From NCBI GenBank assembly GCA_963739995.1, contig CAVUCH010000023.1, positions 1 to 64,000 of the forward strand: a stretch of DNA of 64,000 nucleotides, in the 5' to 3' direction. The stretch's first letter is position 1; every line of letters starts with the position of its first letter. Of this stretch, positions 22,651-32,800 are shown piece by piece. The notes under the pieces are model-generated. The model saw only the letters and a list, made by a program, of their open reading frames with translations, searched no databases and was not told the origin of the DNA. The DNA comes from CAVUCH01 sp963739995. GTDB taxonomy: Bacteria > Acidobacteriota > Vicinamibacteria > Vicinamibacterales > JAENWD01. Made by a program: the position numbers and the translations under genes.

Positions 22651-24810
22651 ATGTCTCCCGGATTGATCACACTGCTCGCCGGGCCCGCCATCCTCATTCC
22701 TCTGGCCGGGTATGCCATCGCGCGCCGCCGGGTACGGGGCGCCCCGTGGTATGCCGTCCTGCTGCTGACGATCGCCTTCTGGAGCCTGGCGTACGCGTGG
22801 GAGCTGTCCGCGCAGCTTCACGCGACGAAGGTGCTCGCCCTCAGGATCAAGTACCTGGCGGTGGTGCTGCTGCCGTCAGGGTGGATCGGCTTCATTCTCG
22901 CCTTCGTGGGCTCACCTGCCGAACGTATCCAACGCCAGGTGCTCCCCGTGGCGGCTGTGTCCTCGATCATGCTCGTCCTCGCCTGGACGGACGGCTGGCA
23001 CGGCCTGTTCTGGGGTCGGCTCACGGTGGAGCAGATCGGCGGGTATTCAGTAATACGTGGGCGCGGGCCGTTCTTCTGGGTGAACGTCCTCTACACGTAC
23101 ACGGTCCTTGGCGCCGGCATCGTCCTCCTGGCATCGCACGCGCTGCACTCGCCCTACTTATACAAGAAGCGCGCTCAACTGCTGGTGATTGGCACGGTCG
23201 TCCCCTGGGCAGGCAACGTTGCCTTCGTATTGAGCCGCCACGAAACGATCATCGACCCGACACCGTTTCTCTTCACGTGCACCGCCGTGATCGCGGCGCT
23301 GGCCGTGTTCCGCTACGAGCTCTTCGAGCCGGTGCCCACCCTGGTGGATGCGCGGATCGAATCGGTCGGCGACGGCATCATCATCCTGGACCGCCGATCG
23401 CGGGTCGCAGACCTGAACCCGGCGGCCGAGCGCATCCTGCGCCGCAGGCGCGCAGAAGTGGCGGGCGCGGGGATCGCCGGCCTGCTGCCCGGCTGGCCTG
23501 CGAACGAGGGGCCTGCGGCGCCGATGGACATCACCCTCGGCAACGGACCGAACGCTGAGATCTACGACGTCCGTTGCACCGAGATCTCCAGCCGCGCGGG
23601 AGAGACCACCGGAGCCATCGTCCTTCTCCGCGATGTTACCGAAGGCCGGCTCGCCGAGCGCGCACTGGCCGAAAGCGAGCGGCGCTACCGGACAGTGATC
23701 GACCAGGCGTTCGACGGTGTGTGGCTCGAGAGCGAAGACAGCACAATCATCGACGTGAACCCGGGCGCGTGCGCGATGCTGGGCTACACGCCGGAGGAGC
23801 TGATCGGGCGGCGGGCAGCCCATCTCGTGGAGCCCGAGTCCCCTCACCCTCAGTACGCCAGCGCGGACGACGTCCGGGGCAGCGACGCGAGCGAGTGGCG
23901 GCGGCGTGTCGTGGGCAAGGATGGTCGCACCCTGCTGTTGGCGGGGCGCAGTGGGGAGATTGCCCCGGGGCTGGTGGTCAGCACTTTCCGCGACATCACG
24001 GAAGAACGAGCGGAGGCGGAGGCGCGCGAACGGCTGCTGCAGCAGGCGCAAGCCGCGAACCGCCTGAAGGATGAGTTCCTGGCGACGCTCTCGCACGAAC
24101 TGCGTACGCCGCTCACCGCGGTGCTGGGCTGGACCAGGATGCTGGTGCGCGGGGAGGTGCAGCCCGATCGCGTCGTGCACGCGCTCGGCGTGATTGAGCG
24201 CAACGCGCTGGCACAGGCTCGGCTGGTGGACGATCTCCTCGACGTCTCCCGAATCGCTGGTGGCCGGCTGCGCCTCCGGCTGGCGAAGACGGACGTGACG
24301 GCCGTGGTGCGTGACGCGTTGGAGGCGATCCGGCCGTCTGCCGACGCGAAGCGGATCTCCATCAATGTGCAGTTCCCCTTCGGCCTTCCGCACATAACAG
24401 TGGATGCGGAGCGGCTCCAGCAGGTGATCTGGAACCTGCTCACGAACGCGATCAAGTTCACACCTGGCGGCGGAACGGTGCACGTGAGCGCCTCCGTCAG
24501 CCCCGACGGTCTCGAGATCACGGTCCGCGACACGGGACGAGGCATCGCACCCGACTTCCTGCCCTTCGTCTTCGATGCATTCCGGCAGGGCGAGGGCGGC
24601 AGCAATCGCACTGCCCCCGGACTCGGACTCGGCCTGGCGATCGTGCGACGCATCATCGAAGCACACGGCGGGCGGGTGGACGCGGCGAGCGAGGGCCCAG
24701 GTCAGGGGACCACGTTTCGTGTGTTCTTGCCGGCGGTCTCCGCGGGGGCGGCGGGATCCGGCACAGACGCCAGCCTGCCTGCGGCAACGGAGTCGCGGTT
24801 CCCGTTCTAG
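22651..24810 (+). CDS. 7TM sensor histidine kinase with two PAS domains
   Basis: A 719-residue hybrid-less sensor kinase. Residues about 1-220 hold seven membrane helices of the His-kinase N-terminal 7TM type (LIPLAGYAIARR, FWSLAYAWELSAQL). Two PAS domains follow: about 225-345 (DARIESVGDGIIILDRRS) and about 350-465 (RYRTVIDQAFDGVWLES, MLGYTPEELIGRRA). HisKA has H482 in FLATLSHELRTPLTAVLGW. The HATPase shows NLLTNAIKFTPGGG, VRDTGRGIAPDFLPF, FDAFRQGEGG and GLGLGLAIVRRIIEAHGG, all complete. ATG at 22651 is preferred to 22609. No receiver or response-regulator gene is adjacent, so its partner must lie elsewhere. It is convergent with the metallopeptidase gene, with 5 bp between stops. Confidence 0.93.
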   Translation: MSPGLITLLAGPAILIPLAGYAIARRRVRGAPWYAVLLLTIAFWSLAYAWELSAQLHATKVLALRIKYLAVVLLPSGWIGFILAFVGSPAERIQRQVLPVAAVSSIMLVLAWTDGWHGLFWGRLTVEQIGGYSVIRGRGPFFWVNVLYTYTVLGAGIVLLASHALHSPYLYKKRAQLLVIGTVVPWAGNVAFVLSRHETIIDPTPFLFTCTAVIAALAVFRYELFEPVPTLVDARIESVGDGIIILDRRSRVADLNPAAERILRRRRAEVAGAGIAGLLPGWPANEGPAAPMDITLGNGPNAEIYDVRCTEISSRAGETTGAIVLLRDVTEGRLAERALAESERRYRTVIDQAFDGVWLESEDSTIIDVNPGACAMLGYTPEELIGRRAAHLVEPESPHPQYASADDVRGSDASEWRRRVVGKDGRTLLLAGRSGEIAPGLVVSTFRDITEERAEAEARERLLQQAQAANRLKDEFLATLSHELRTPLTAVLGWTRMLVRGEVQPDRVVHALGVIERNALAQARLVDDLLDVSRIAGGRLRLRLAKTDVTAVVRDALEAIRPSADAKRISINVQFPFGLPHITVDAERLQQVIWNLLTNAIKFTPGGGTVHVSASVSPDGLEITVRDTGRGIAPDFLPFVFDAFRQGEGGSNRTAPGLGLGLAIVRRIIEAHGGRVDAASEGPGQGTTFRVFLPAVSAGAAGSGTDASLPAATESRFPF

Positions 24811-24815
24811 TGGCC

Positions 24816-26597
24816 CTACTCGCCCAGCGCCGCATAGCGCACGAGCCGGAAGCGCGGTCCCTCCGTCTCGCGGATCCGAGCGGCGAGCCGCTCGTGCAGT
24901 TGCGGCGTCCACGCTCCCCAGCGATCGAAGAACCGTCCGGCGGCGGACTTGTCTCCGGCGTGCTGGATCGAGAGCACCTCGCGCAGCAGCGATGTGACCA
25001 CGTCGGCGTAGCGCCCATAATGGACCGCCAGCCGCCCTGACGCTCCGTCGAATTCCAGCAGCCCTTTCTCCAGGAAGTAGTTGAACTGCGCCAGCTGCAT
25101 CGTTTGATACGGCTGATCGCGCCGCGGCTTCACGTTCAGCAGGACGCGGCGGATGCCCGCCGCCTGTACAGCTCGCAGCATCGCGGGCGTGACGGTACCG
25201 GCGGTCCGCATCGCGTCGAGCGCAAACAGCGAGACAAGGTCGGCCTTCATCTCCTCGAGCGCGTCGGAGTAGTCTTCGAGCGCGGCGTCCAGCGTGCGGC
25301 CCTGCCTGTCGCGATCCACGCCGAGGTAATGCCCCACCTCGTGCCAGAGGGTGCGCTGAAAATTGCCCTCGCTCACGAGATCCCCTGCGTGCGTCTCCTC
25401 CATCGCGGCTCCCCACGCACGGAGGTCGCCCGCAAAGATATCGGGATTCTCGAGGATGTTCCGCCGCATCAGGATGGTGCGGCCGTAACGGCGCGCGAAC
25501 AACGGATCGTTTGGCAGGATCGTCGCCGTGTTCGCCCCCCGCGCCTGCCCGAAGTCGGCGATGACGTCGTACACGCCGGCGGAGATGTCCTCACGCACGC
25601 GCTTGTGCGGTTCGTACGGGAGCGCATCCTCGATGGCCTGCACCGCACCGAGCCGGCCGCGCAGCTCGGCGGTCGCCTGCGCGTTCGCGAGCAAGAGGCT
25701 GACCGCGGGAAACGCCTTGACGCCGAACAGGGCGTCGTCATAGGTCTCATACGCGCCAACCTGCGCGTTCAGGCGCTTGAAGCGGCCGGTCACCCACGAT
25801 GCGTCTCCGCTCTCGTAGTCGTTCGTGAGCAGGTCCCGCCCACGATTCCGCAGGTACCGGGCGAACTCCTCATCGTCTGGCTCAATCGCATCAGCTGCGG
25901 CGCCGAGGTGGTGGTACGCACGTATGAGCGGCCCGGCATAGGCGGCGGAATATGGAACCGCGTAGAGCCGCTTCGGGTCGGGCGAGTGCGCAAGCCCCTC
26001 GAGCTCACGGGCGAACCGAGAATGCAGCGTGGCGAGCGTGCTGTTCGCCAGAGCCTGCCGGTCGCGCGCAATGTTCCCGGCCGTCGCGCGCCGCACGACG
26101 GTGCGCTCGTGGAATATGGATTCACGGGCACCGGGGTGTGCGCCGACGAACGCGTCCACCTCTTCGCGTGTGATTCCCGCTGGGTACACGTTGCGCCCGG
26201 GCACCTGCCCCTCGACGGGCAGGAATGGCTCGCGCGCGTTGTCGAGGGTGACGGCAATCGGCCCATTGTTCAGCCGATACAGCGACAGCAGGTTCTGCGT
26301 TGCGACGGGATGGCCGAGGCGCGCGTCAAGGCCCGCCAGCGCCCGGTGGGCGGCGAGCGCCTGCTGGTGGCGCGCGTCTTCGTAGAGCTGCTGAAAGATC
26401 GCACCGACCTGGAGCAACTCCTTCAGCGCGGCCGCCTCGCCCGGCGTCAGCGTGGACAGATCGGGTGCAAGGCGAATGGTCTGCGTTTTTGCGAGGATCT
26501 CGTTCGATTTCGATTCCGGCCAGTAGCCGTCAGGCAGGGGCGCCGCTTCGCTCAGCAGGAGAATCACCGCCAAGGCCGCGACCGCGACGATCTTCAT
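24816..26597 (-). CDS. Secreted HEXXH metallopeptidase, M49 (DPP III)-like
   Basis: A 593-residue exported protein with a signal peptide from 26597 (MKIVAVAALAVILLLSEAAP). The active-site helix reads FQRTLWHEVGHYLGVD, an HEXXH motif, and about 35 residues later comes LEEMKADLVSLFALDAM, supplying the third zinc ligand Glu as in the EECRAE motif of dipeptidyl-peptidase III-like enzymes. The size and the long helical N-terminal part (LLQVGAIFQQLYEDARHQQALA, LARELEGLAHSPDP) also fit that group. It probably cleaves peptides in the periplasm. Specificity cannot be told. About 125 bp of GGACGAAAC/GGGACAAGAC-like degenerate repeats precede it. Confidence 0.78.
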   Translation of the reverse strand: MKIVAVAALAVILLLSEAAPLPDGYWPESKSNEILAKTQTIRLAPDLSTLTPGEAAALKELLQVGAIFQQLYEDARHQQALAAHRALAGLDARLGHPVATQNLLSLYRLNNGPIAVTLDNAREPFLPVEGQVPGRNVYPAGITREEVDAFVGAHPGARESIFHERTVVRRATAGNIARDRQALANSTLATLHSRFARELEGLAHSPDPKRLYAVPYSAAYAGPLIRAYHHLGAAADAIEPDDEEFARYLRNRGRDLLTNDYESGDASWVTGRFKRLNAQVGAYETYDDALFGVKAFPAVSLLLANAQATAELRGRLGAVQAIEDALPYEPHKRVREDISAGVYDVIADFGQARGANTATILPNDPLFARRYGRTILMRRNILENPDIFAGDLRAWGAAMEETHAGDLVSEGNFQRTLWHEVGHYLGVDRDRQGRTLDAALEDYSDALEEMKADLVSLFALDAMRTAGTVTPAMLRAVQAAGIRRVLLNVKPRRDQPYQTMQLAQFNYFLEKGLLEFDGASGRLAVHYGRYADVVTSLLREVLSIQHAGDKSAAGRFFDRWGAWTPQLHERLAARIRETEGPRFRLVRYAALGE

Positions 26598-26724
26598 GCG
26601 TGCGATGGTGGCACGAAGGACGGGTCTGGACGAAACGGGACAAGACGGAACGAAGCCGGTCGAAACCGGACCGTAGTGCCACGAGGCAGGGGTCCGGGCT
26701 GAGCGCCCGGGCCCCCGCACAATC

Positions 26725-27600
26725 CTATGGCTTCGTGATCGAGGCGGGCTTCACGGCCGCTTCCTTCGGCGCCGCCGAGGTCGTTTTCATCTTCATGGAA
26801 GGCGCCTTCCAGAAGCCTGGCCGGGCGGCGACCCACTCGGCCGGGACGAGGCTCATCTGCGGGCTGATCTCGAAAGTGACGGTCTCCATGGCCGCGATGC
26901 CCTCGCGCATGAATGCCTCGCCCTTGGTTCGCCCATCGTCACCGATGGCGTCGCGGTAGGCCGGCGTGTGCGGATCGGTGTCGTCGTCCTTCATGGCCGA
27001 GGACCCGAACAGGATCATGTAGGTGCCTCCCGGCGCGCCCGACGTGACTTCGTAGAACGCCCAATGCTCCTCCACCTTGGCCTTCGCATGCGCCGCCGTG
27101 AGCGCTTTGCGTATCTCGAGGAACTCCCGTGAGTAGCCAGGCTTGACGCGAATCGTGGAAACGGTGACGTACCGCATGTCCTGCACCGTGGGCCGCATCT
27201 GATAGCTGAGGTCCTTGTTCAACTCCAGCAGGTACACGCGGGTGCCCGTGCGGAATTGCGCATCGCCCTCGTCGGCCGCGTCCATCTGTTTGCCGACCGC
27301 AGCGTTGAAGGCGTCGTTTTCCTTCTCGAGCGCGTCGTAGCTGTCGTAACCCGAGAAGAACCATGCCTCGCTGGGACCGGTGATCGCGTTCATCCCAATC
27401 CAATAAACAGGCATCTTCGATGCGGCACCGGCACGGACATAGGCCTCTTCCGCGCGGGCGTGCGCGCCGGTACGCGCCGGCTTGATCTCTTCGCGGACAA
27501 TCCTGAGCACCTTCGAGGGTCCGGGTCCCTCCGCGAGGACTGAGGGACCCGCTGTACACACGAACACCAGGGCACCGAGCAGACATGTCACCTGTCTCAT
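26725..27600 (-). CDS. Secreted protein of unknown function, possible double alpha-beta-barrel repeat
   Basis: A 291-residue protein with a signal peptide (MRQVTCLLGALVFVCTAGPS); AAGGAG lies 8 nt before the start at 27600. Two halves look alike: KVLRIVREEIKPARTGAHAR then MPVYWIGMNAITGPSEAWF, and YVTVSTIRVKPGYSREFLEI then EEHWAFYEVTSGAPGGTYMI. This strand-helix-strand pattern suggests two dimeric alpha-beta-barrel (ABM/NIPSNAP-like) units, which is inference from pattern only. The C-terminus is Lys/Ala-rich (KAPSMKMKTTSAAPKEAAVK). I do not recognise the family. It is divergent from the DinB gene. Confidence 0.75.
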   Translation of the reverse strand: MRQVTCLLGALVFVCTAGPSVLAEGPGPSKVLRIVREEIKPARTGAHARAEEAYVRAGAASKMPVYWIGMNAITGPSEAWFFSGYDSYDALEKENDAFNAAVGKQMDAADEGDAQFRTGTRVYLLELNKDLSYQMRPTVQDMRYVTVSTIRVKPGYSREFLEIRKALTAAHAKAKVEEHWAFYEVTSGAPGGTYMILFGSSAMKDDDTDPHTPAYRDAIGDDGRTKGEAFMREGIAAMETVTFEISPQMSLVPAEWVAARPGFWKAPSMKMKTTSAAPKEAAVKPASITKP

Positions 27601-27965
27601 GAACTTACTCCTTCTGTCGCACACGACGTTACGGGCAATCGCACACACGTCGCCACGGAAAGCACCGGCGACGGCAGGCGCCACGCAGGGAAACGCGTGC
27701 TGACGTCCCGCCAGCATGGCTTCCGATAAGGCAGGCGTCCCGAAGATGATGGGGTGAAAGCGGCCTGTTCTCAGGAAAGCGTACGCGGAGTATAGACACC
27801 TCAGCTGGAAGGTTGCAACGGGAATCGTCGCGGATGGCCTGTTCGTGGGCGCCGAGTGTCTCCGCGGCATGGCGGATCCGTTGCTCGTCGCGCGCGAACA
27901 ACCGCCTGCGTCGCGCGGCCGCGTCTCGTCACATTCCCGATCCCGAAGATCGCCGGGGACGTAGG
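27601..27965. other. Divergent intergenic region without recognisable features
   Basis: 365 bp between divergent starts. It should hold the promoters of both neighbours, but I see no convincing -35/-10 pair, repeat or RNA. Confidence 0.6.
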
Positions 27966-28568
27966 ATGGGCGCCATGCGCAGACTGCTGATTCTCGTGAT
28001 CCTGGTCGTCGCCTCCATCGCTTCCGCCAGCGCCGCGCCCTTGAGCGACGGCGATCGCCAACGCCTGCTCGCGCACCTCCGCCTGACCGAGGGCTGGCTC
28101 ACGACCGAAGTCGAGGGCCTCACACCCGCCCAGCTGCGGTATCGTGTGACTCCCGAAACCTGGACGATCATGGACGTCGTGGAGCACCTCGCCATTGCGG
28201 AGCCGCAGTACTGGCAACAGCTGCAGCGATCCCTCGAGCGTCCGGCCGTGCAGGGCTACAAGCCGGACGCCACCGACGCGGACATCCTCTGGTATGGCAT
28301 CGATCGCAGCCGACGCCAGAAGACGGGCGAGGCACGGGTGCCGGGGGGCAAGTACGCGGACGTGAAGGACTCCCTGGCTGCGTTCCGGGCACTGCGCGCG
28401 ACGATGCTCGAGCTCGCGACGGGGACGACCGAGGACCTCCGCGGACGGGCGCTGGTGGAGGGAAACATGGACGTGTACCAGTGGTTCCTCATGATCTCGT
28501 CCCACGCGCAGCGCCACGTGCTGCAGATTCGCGAGATCAAGGAGAGCCCGGGCTATCCGCGCGGATAG
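27966..28568 (+). CDS. Secreted DinB-family protein
   Basis: About 200 residues. After an N-terminal hydrophobic export signal (MRRLLILVILVVASIASASA) comes a DinB/YfiT-like four-helix bundle: LLAHLRLTEGWLTTEVEGL, WTIMDVVEHLAIAEPQYWQQ with the first metal His, and FLMISSHAQRHVLQIREI with the other two His. The His triad fits a divalent-metal site. Cytosolic DinB proteins act in thiol transfer or damage-induced processes; an exported member has no established role. ATG at 27966 has GGGG 8 nt upstream. ATG at 27975 is an alternative. Confidence 0.82.
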   Translation: MGAMRRLLILVILVVASIASASAAPLSDGDRQRLLAHLRLTEGWLTTEVEGLTPAQLRYRVTPETWTIMDVVEHLAIAEPQYWQQLQRSLERPAVQGYKPDATDADILWYGIDRSRRQKTGEARVPGGKYADVKDSLAAFRALRATMLELATGTTEDLRGRALVEGNMDVYQWFLMISSHAQRHVLQIREIKESPGYPRG

Positions 28569-28690
28569 CCGAGGGGTGCCACGCCGCCTCGCGGTCGCGT
28601 TGCGATATAGTGCGCGCGGGCGACACCCGGTGGTCGCCCGCACGGTCCGCCACCTGGCGGACATGCAACTCCTCGCAAAGGGAGCCGCAC

Positions 28691-29839
28691 ATGCGCAGCA
28701 GACGACTCGTTCCCTTCCTGACCGTGCTCTGCACGCTCGCCGTGTTCGCCCAATCGCCCACCACGGCCGGGCGCTGGTCCGAGGGGCGTGCGGCGCAGTG
28801 GTACGCCGCGCAGCCGTGGCTCGTCGGCAGCAACTACGTCCCTGCGACGGCCATCAACGAGCTCGAGATGTGGCAGGCCGACACGTTCGACCCGGCCACC
28901 ATCGACAAGGAGCTCGGGCTGGCCGAGGGCCTCGGGATGACGACCATGCGCGTGTTCCTGCACGACCTGCTGTGGCAGCAGGATGCGGCCGGTTACCGCG
29001 CGCGGATCGATCAGTTCCTCGCCATTGCGGCAAGGCATCGCATCAAGACGCTCCTGGTGCTGTTCGATTCGGTCTGGGATCCGAATCCTCGGCTCGGTCC
29101 CCAGCGAGCACCCACTCCGGGCGTCCACAACTCCGGCTGGCTGCAGAGTCCGGGCGCGAAAGCGCTCCAGGATCCAGCCGAGCACCCGCGGCTGCGCACG
29201 TACGTGATGGGCGTCGCCGGCGCCTTCGGCAAGGATCCGCGGGTGCTCGGTTGGGACATCTGGAACGAGCCCGACAACACGAACGACAACAGCTACGGCA
29301 AACAGGAGCCGCCCAACAAGGTGGCTCTCGTATTGGCACTGCTGCCGCAGGTGTTCGCCTGGGTTCGGGAGGCGGGCGTCGAGCAGCCGTTGACATCAGG
29401 CGTGTGGAGGGGCGACTGGTCGGCGGACGCCAAGCTGACGCCCATGGAGCGCATCCAGCTGGAACAGTCCGACGTGATCTCGTTCCACAACTACGACGAC
29501 GGCCCGACGTTCGAGAAGCGAATCACCTCGCTCCGGCGGTATCAGCGTCCCATCCTCTGCACCGAGTACATGGCGCGCGGAAACGGCAGCACCTTCCAGG
29601 GGTCGCTCCCGATCGCGAAGAAGTACAACGTGGCGGCGTTCAACTGGGGCTTCGTTGCGGGAAAGACGCAAACCCACCTGCCGTGGGACTCGTGGAAGAA
29701 GCCTTACGTGGGACGGGAGCCAGCGGTCTGGTTCCACGAGATCTTCAAGCAGGATGGCACGCCGTACCGCCAGGACGAAGTCGAGTTGATCCGGACGCTC
29801 ACGCGCAGCGCGCTGCCCGCGGCGGTTGGCGCTCCCTGA
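28691..29839 (+). CDS. Secreted GH5-like glycoside hydrolase
   Basis: A 382-residue exported TIM-barrel glycosidase. ATG at 28691 follows GGGAG by 6 nt and begins a signal peptide (MRSRRLVPFLTVLCTLAVFA). The barrel shows GSNYVPATAINELEMWQ, GMTTMRVFLHDLLW, KTLLVLFDSVWDP, the acid/base Glu in LGWDIWNEPDN, ISFHNYDDGP and the nucleophile Glu in PILCTEYMARGNGS. Those motifs are those of clan GH-A, GH5-like cellulase/mannanase relatives. It probably cleaves beta-linked plant or microbial polysaccharide. It is convergent with the metacaspase gene across a palindrome. Confidence 0.87.
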   Translation: MRSRRLVPFLTVLCTLAVFAQSPTTAGRWSEGRAAQWYAAQPWLVGSNYVPATAINELEMWQADTFDPATIDKELGLAEGLGMTTMRVFLHDLLWQQDAAGYRARIDQFLAIAARHRIKTLLVLFDSVWDPNPRLGPQRAPTPGVHNSGWLQSPGAKALQDPAEHPRLRTYVMGVAGAFGKDPRVLGWDIWNEPDNTNDNSYGKQEPPNKVALVLALLPQVFAWVREAGVEQPLTSGVWRGDWSADAKLTPMERIQLEQSDVISFHNYDDGPTFEKRITSLRRYQRPILCTEYMARGNGSTFQGSLPIAKKYNVAAFNWGFVAGKTQTHLPWDSWKKPYVGREPAVWFHEIFKQDGTPYRQDEVELIRTLTRSALPAAVGAP

Positions 29840-29840
29840 C

Positions 29841-29862
29841 CGCCGGGACTGAAGTCCCGGCG
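29841..29862. repeat. Interspersed palindrome, copy 4
   Basis: CGCCGGGACT-GA-AGTCCCGGCG, 10-bp arms, placed 2 bp after the glycosidase stop and 12 bp from the metacaspase stop. It is suited to end transcription in both directions. Confidence 0.7.
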
Positions 29863-29873
29863 GATCCCGCAGC

Positions 29874-32800
29874 CTACACTCCGATCACCGCCGGCTCCAG
29901 CAGGCCGTGCTCGCGCGCGGTCGGCGCGCAGTCGAGCACGGGGTGCTGCGCCGGCGACGCACCGAAGTCCCTCACCACGCGATCGATGAAGACTGCGTGC
30001 GTCACCGGGCCTCCCTCTGCGAGCAGACGTGCCGCACGCGAGGTGAACTGCCCGGCTCCGCCACTCTCGTAGGCGACCTCGTGGGGCAGGCATGCCGAGA
30101 AGCAGATGTCGAGCATGCCGGCGGCGCTCCCCGCCGCCTCGCGCGACGGGGTCGTCGCCCGCGCCCCGCGCACCGTGTCCGTGTCGGACTCGTCCGCACG
30201 GAACTCGCGGTGCTTCCTGGAGAGGTCCCGCGAGTAGGGGATGAACCGCGCCTTGCTGCCAGGCGGCACGTTCGCGGCAGGCCGCCCGCCGGGCACCAGC
30301 GCGCGCGTGATCGTCCCCGAGTGGCAGCAGTCGATGAACGATGTGACGTTGACACCCGCGCGCATGCCGCTGAACACGGCCCGTACATCGTCGTCTATCA
30401 GGAACCGCCCCGCAGTGAAGTCCACCGGGCAGAACGCCTCGTCGAGCCGATCGTCCCCCTCGTCTCCGTCGATGTCGTCCACCTGCGTCCCGTGCCCCGC
30501 GAACTGGAACACCACGACGTCCCCCGGCCGGGCGGCGCCGACGATGTCGCCGAGCGCGGCCAGAATCGCCTCACGCGTGGCGCTCGCGTCGTGCAGCGAA
30601 CGCACCTGGAAGCCGCGCTTCTCCAGCGCCGCCTGCCAGCTGCGCGCGTCGTTCACGGATCCACCCAGCTGGTACGGGGCCTCGTATGTGTCGATACCGA
30701 CGCACAACGCAAGGCGCGCGCCCGTCCGGGCGGCCCGTGAGGGCATGCCGCCGGGCTGCACCGCGGGCGCCGCTTCGAGCCGCATGGGCGGCTGCTCCGC
30801 TGCGGGCGCCGTCGCGAGCGCTGGCCCGGGTGCCGGCTGCAAGGGCTCCTGGAAGTAGTTCACGATCGGGGTCGCATCGCCTGCGGCGATTACCCGACGC
30901 ACCACGCTGTTCATCGTCGGCACGTCATCGTCGAAGCCGCCATGCGTATTGGACATCGAGCAGCTGTTCAACGGCGCGTCCGACGCCGTATTGGAGAACA
31001 GCACGTCGGCACGTTTCTGGTTGCCGGCCAGGCCGAAGAACCGTATCAGTTTCACGTCGTCCCGGAGGCTTTCCTCCAGGCCGAGAATCGGCGAGGGCTG
31101 GGCGCTCTCGAACGCGCGGCTGACCAGGTACAGGAGCGACTTCTTGTAGGGTCCTGCCTCGTCGGCCTGCTCCTGGCTCTTGTTCATCGTGTACATGGTG
31201 AGCGCCTCGATCCCCTTCCCCGGGCCCACGCGGTCCATCAGCTTCGTCTTGAACAGATCGGTGGCGCACGCCGGTGCGAGCAGGTGCAGGCTCTGCACCG
31301 CAATCGGCGGCGCACCCGCCGCAGACTTCCGTCCCAGGACGGCTGGCAGGAAGTGGGAGTGGAAGATGGCGCCGGCGCTGTGCCCGACGGCGTGGATCTC
31401 GAGGTCCGCGTGATGTGCGTTCCACAACTCGCGCACACGCTCAGCGATGAGCAGCCCTCCGCCCCCTTCGAGCACAGCAACCTCGGCGCTGCGCTTCATC
31501 TGGCTCCAGACAGCCTTGCCCCCGGGCCGTGCGGCGACTTCGAGCACGGCGTCGGCGAGGTCTTCGCCGATGGTGCGCGCGGCGGTGCTTCGCGCCGCGC
31601 TCAGGCCGCCGACGATGTCCATCACGGTTTCGCGCAGGCCCGTCTCCCACACGAACGAGACGGGGTAGATGTTGTTCTGGCGCCAGAACTTCAACCGCCT
31701 CAGCACCGGCTCGAGCCCGTCGCGCTCTCCGATGAGGCCGCCGTGCGCATAGAAGAGAATGCGGGCCTTCTGCCCATCGGCCTTTCGCGCCTGGATTTCG
31801 GCCGGGATCAGCTCCGTGAAGAGCCGCGCCACGTCGGCCTCCGTCGTTTCGATCTCACCGCCCTGCGAGAGCGCGCCCATCCGAAGGTTGATCGCGTGCC
31901 GCCTGAGGGCTTCCCGTTCCTCGACCGTGAGCGGCCGCGGCGGCGCCTTGCGAGTTGCCGCTCCAGCGGTCGTCGACGCCCGGACGGCTCCAGCCTCGAT
32001 CGCCCGCGCGCCAGCCACGCGCGTGTCGAAGAACGCCAGCAGCCTGGGCGACGCGATCGTCGCCTGCGCCGCCGCCGCGCGCCGTGAGGCCGCGTCGAGC
32101 GCCACGATCCCCCAGGGGTCGCCGAATCGAGCCTTGCTGTCCTTCACCACGTCCTCGAGTGCCTTCTCCAGCTGACTGCGCTTCTTGTGGAATGCCGGAT
32201 CGGTCGCGAGCGACGCGGCCGAGCGCCCGCCCAGGAAGCGCCGCATCTCCATCAACGCCGCCGCCGCGCGGGCCATCGCGTCGGACCACCACCGGATGAC
32301 CAGGTAGTCGCCCACCACGTGCTCGGCGCGCAGCGCACCCAGGCTCCTGGTCAGGTCGAATCGGATCTGCGTCGGACCCCCTTGCGTCATCGCCGCCCAG
32401 CGCGCATCGTCGGACACCGCGGCGCGGCGGTGGGCGCGCTCCTCGTCGCCCGCGGGGATGAGTGCCATCAGCGTGTCGCGGCCGACACGCTCGTAGTACT
32501 CGCGCGTCCGCGGCCCATCCGGGCCGATGAACAGCGCATCGGCCCCGTTCTGGTCGAAGGCGCACTCGAGCAGAAACGTCGATGGGCCGAAGTCGTGCTC
32601 GTCGCCGATGCGCCGTGCCGCCTCGCCGCTGTCCGCGAGGCCCATCGCCACGATGGCGTTGAAGTCTTCCCGCAGGTCGCGGCTGGACGTCTTCGCACGC
32701 GACTCGAAATGCGAGCACCGGCACGCGAGCGCAATCTGCGCCGTCAGCCGCGACGCCTGGTATGCGGCACTGACCATCACGGATTCGAGCATGAGCTTGC

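Noticed and set aside
23158..25416. 752-codon minus-strand frame across the histidine kinase and metallopeptidase ends
   Set aside because: It crosses two real genes in antisense or shifted frame and lacks any domain.
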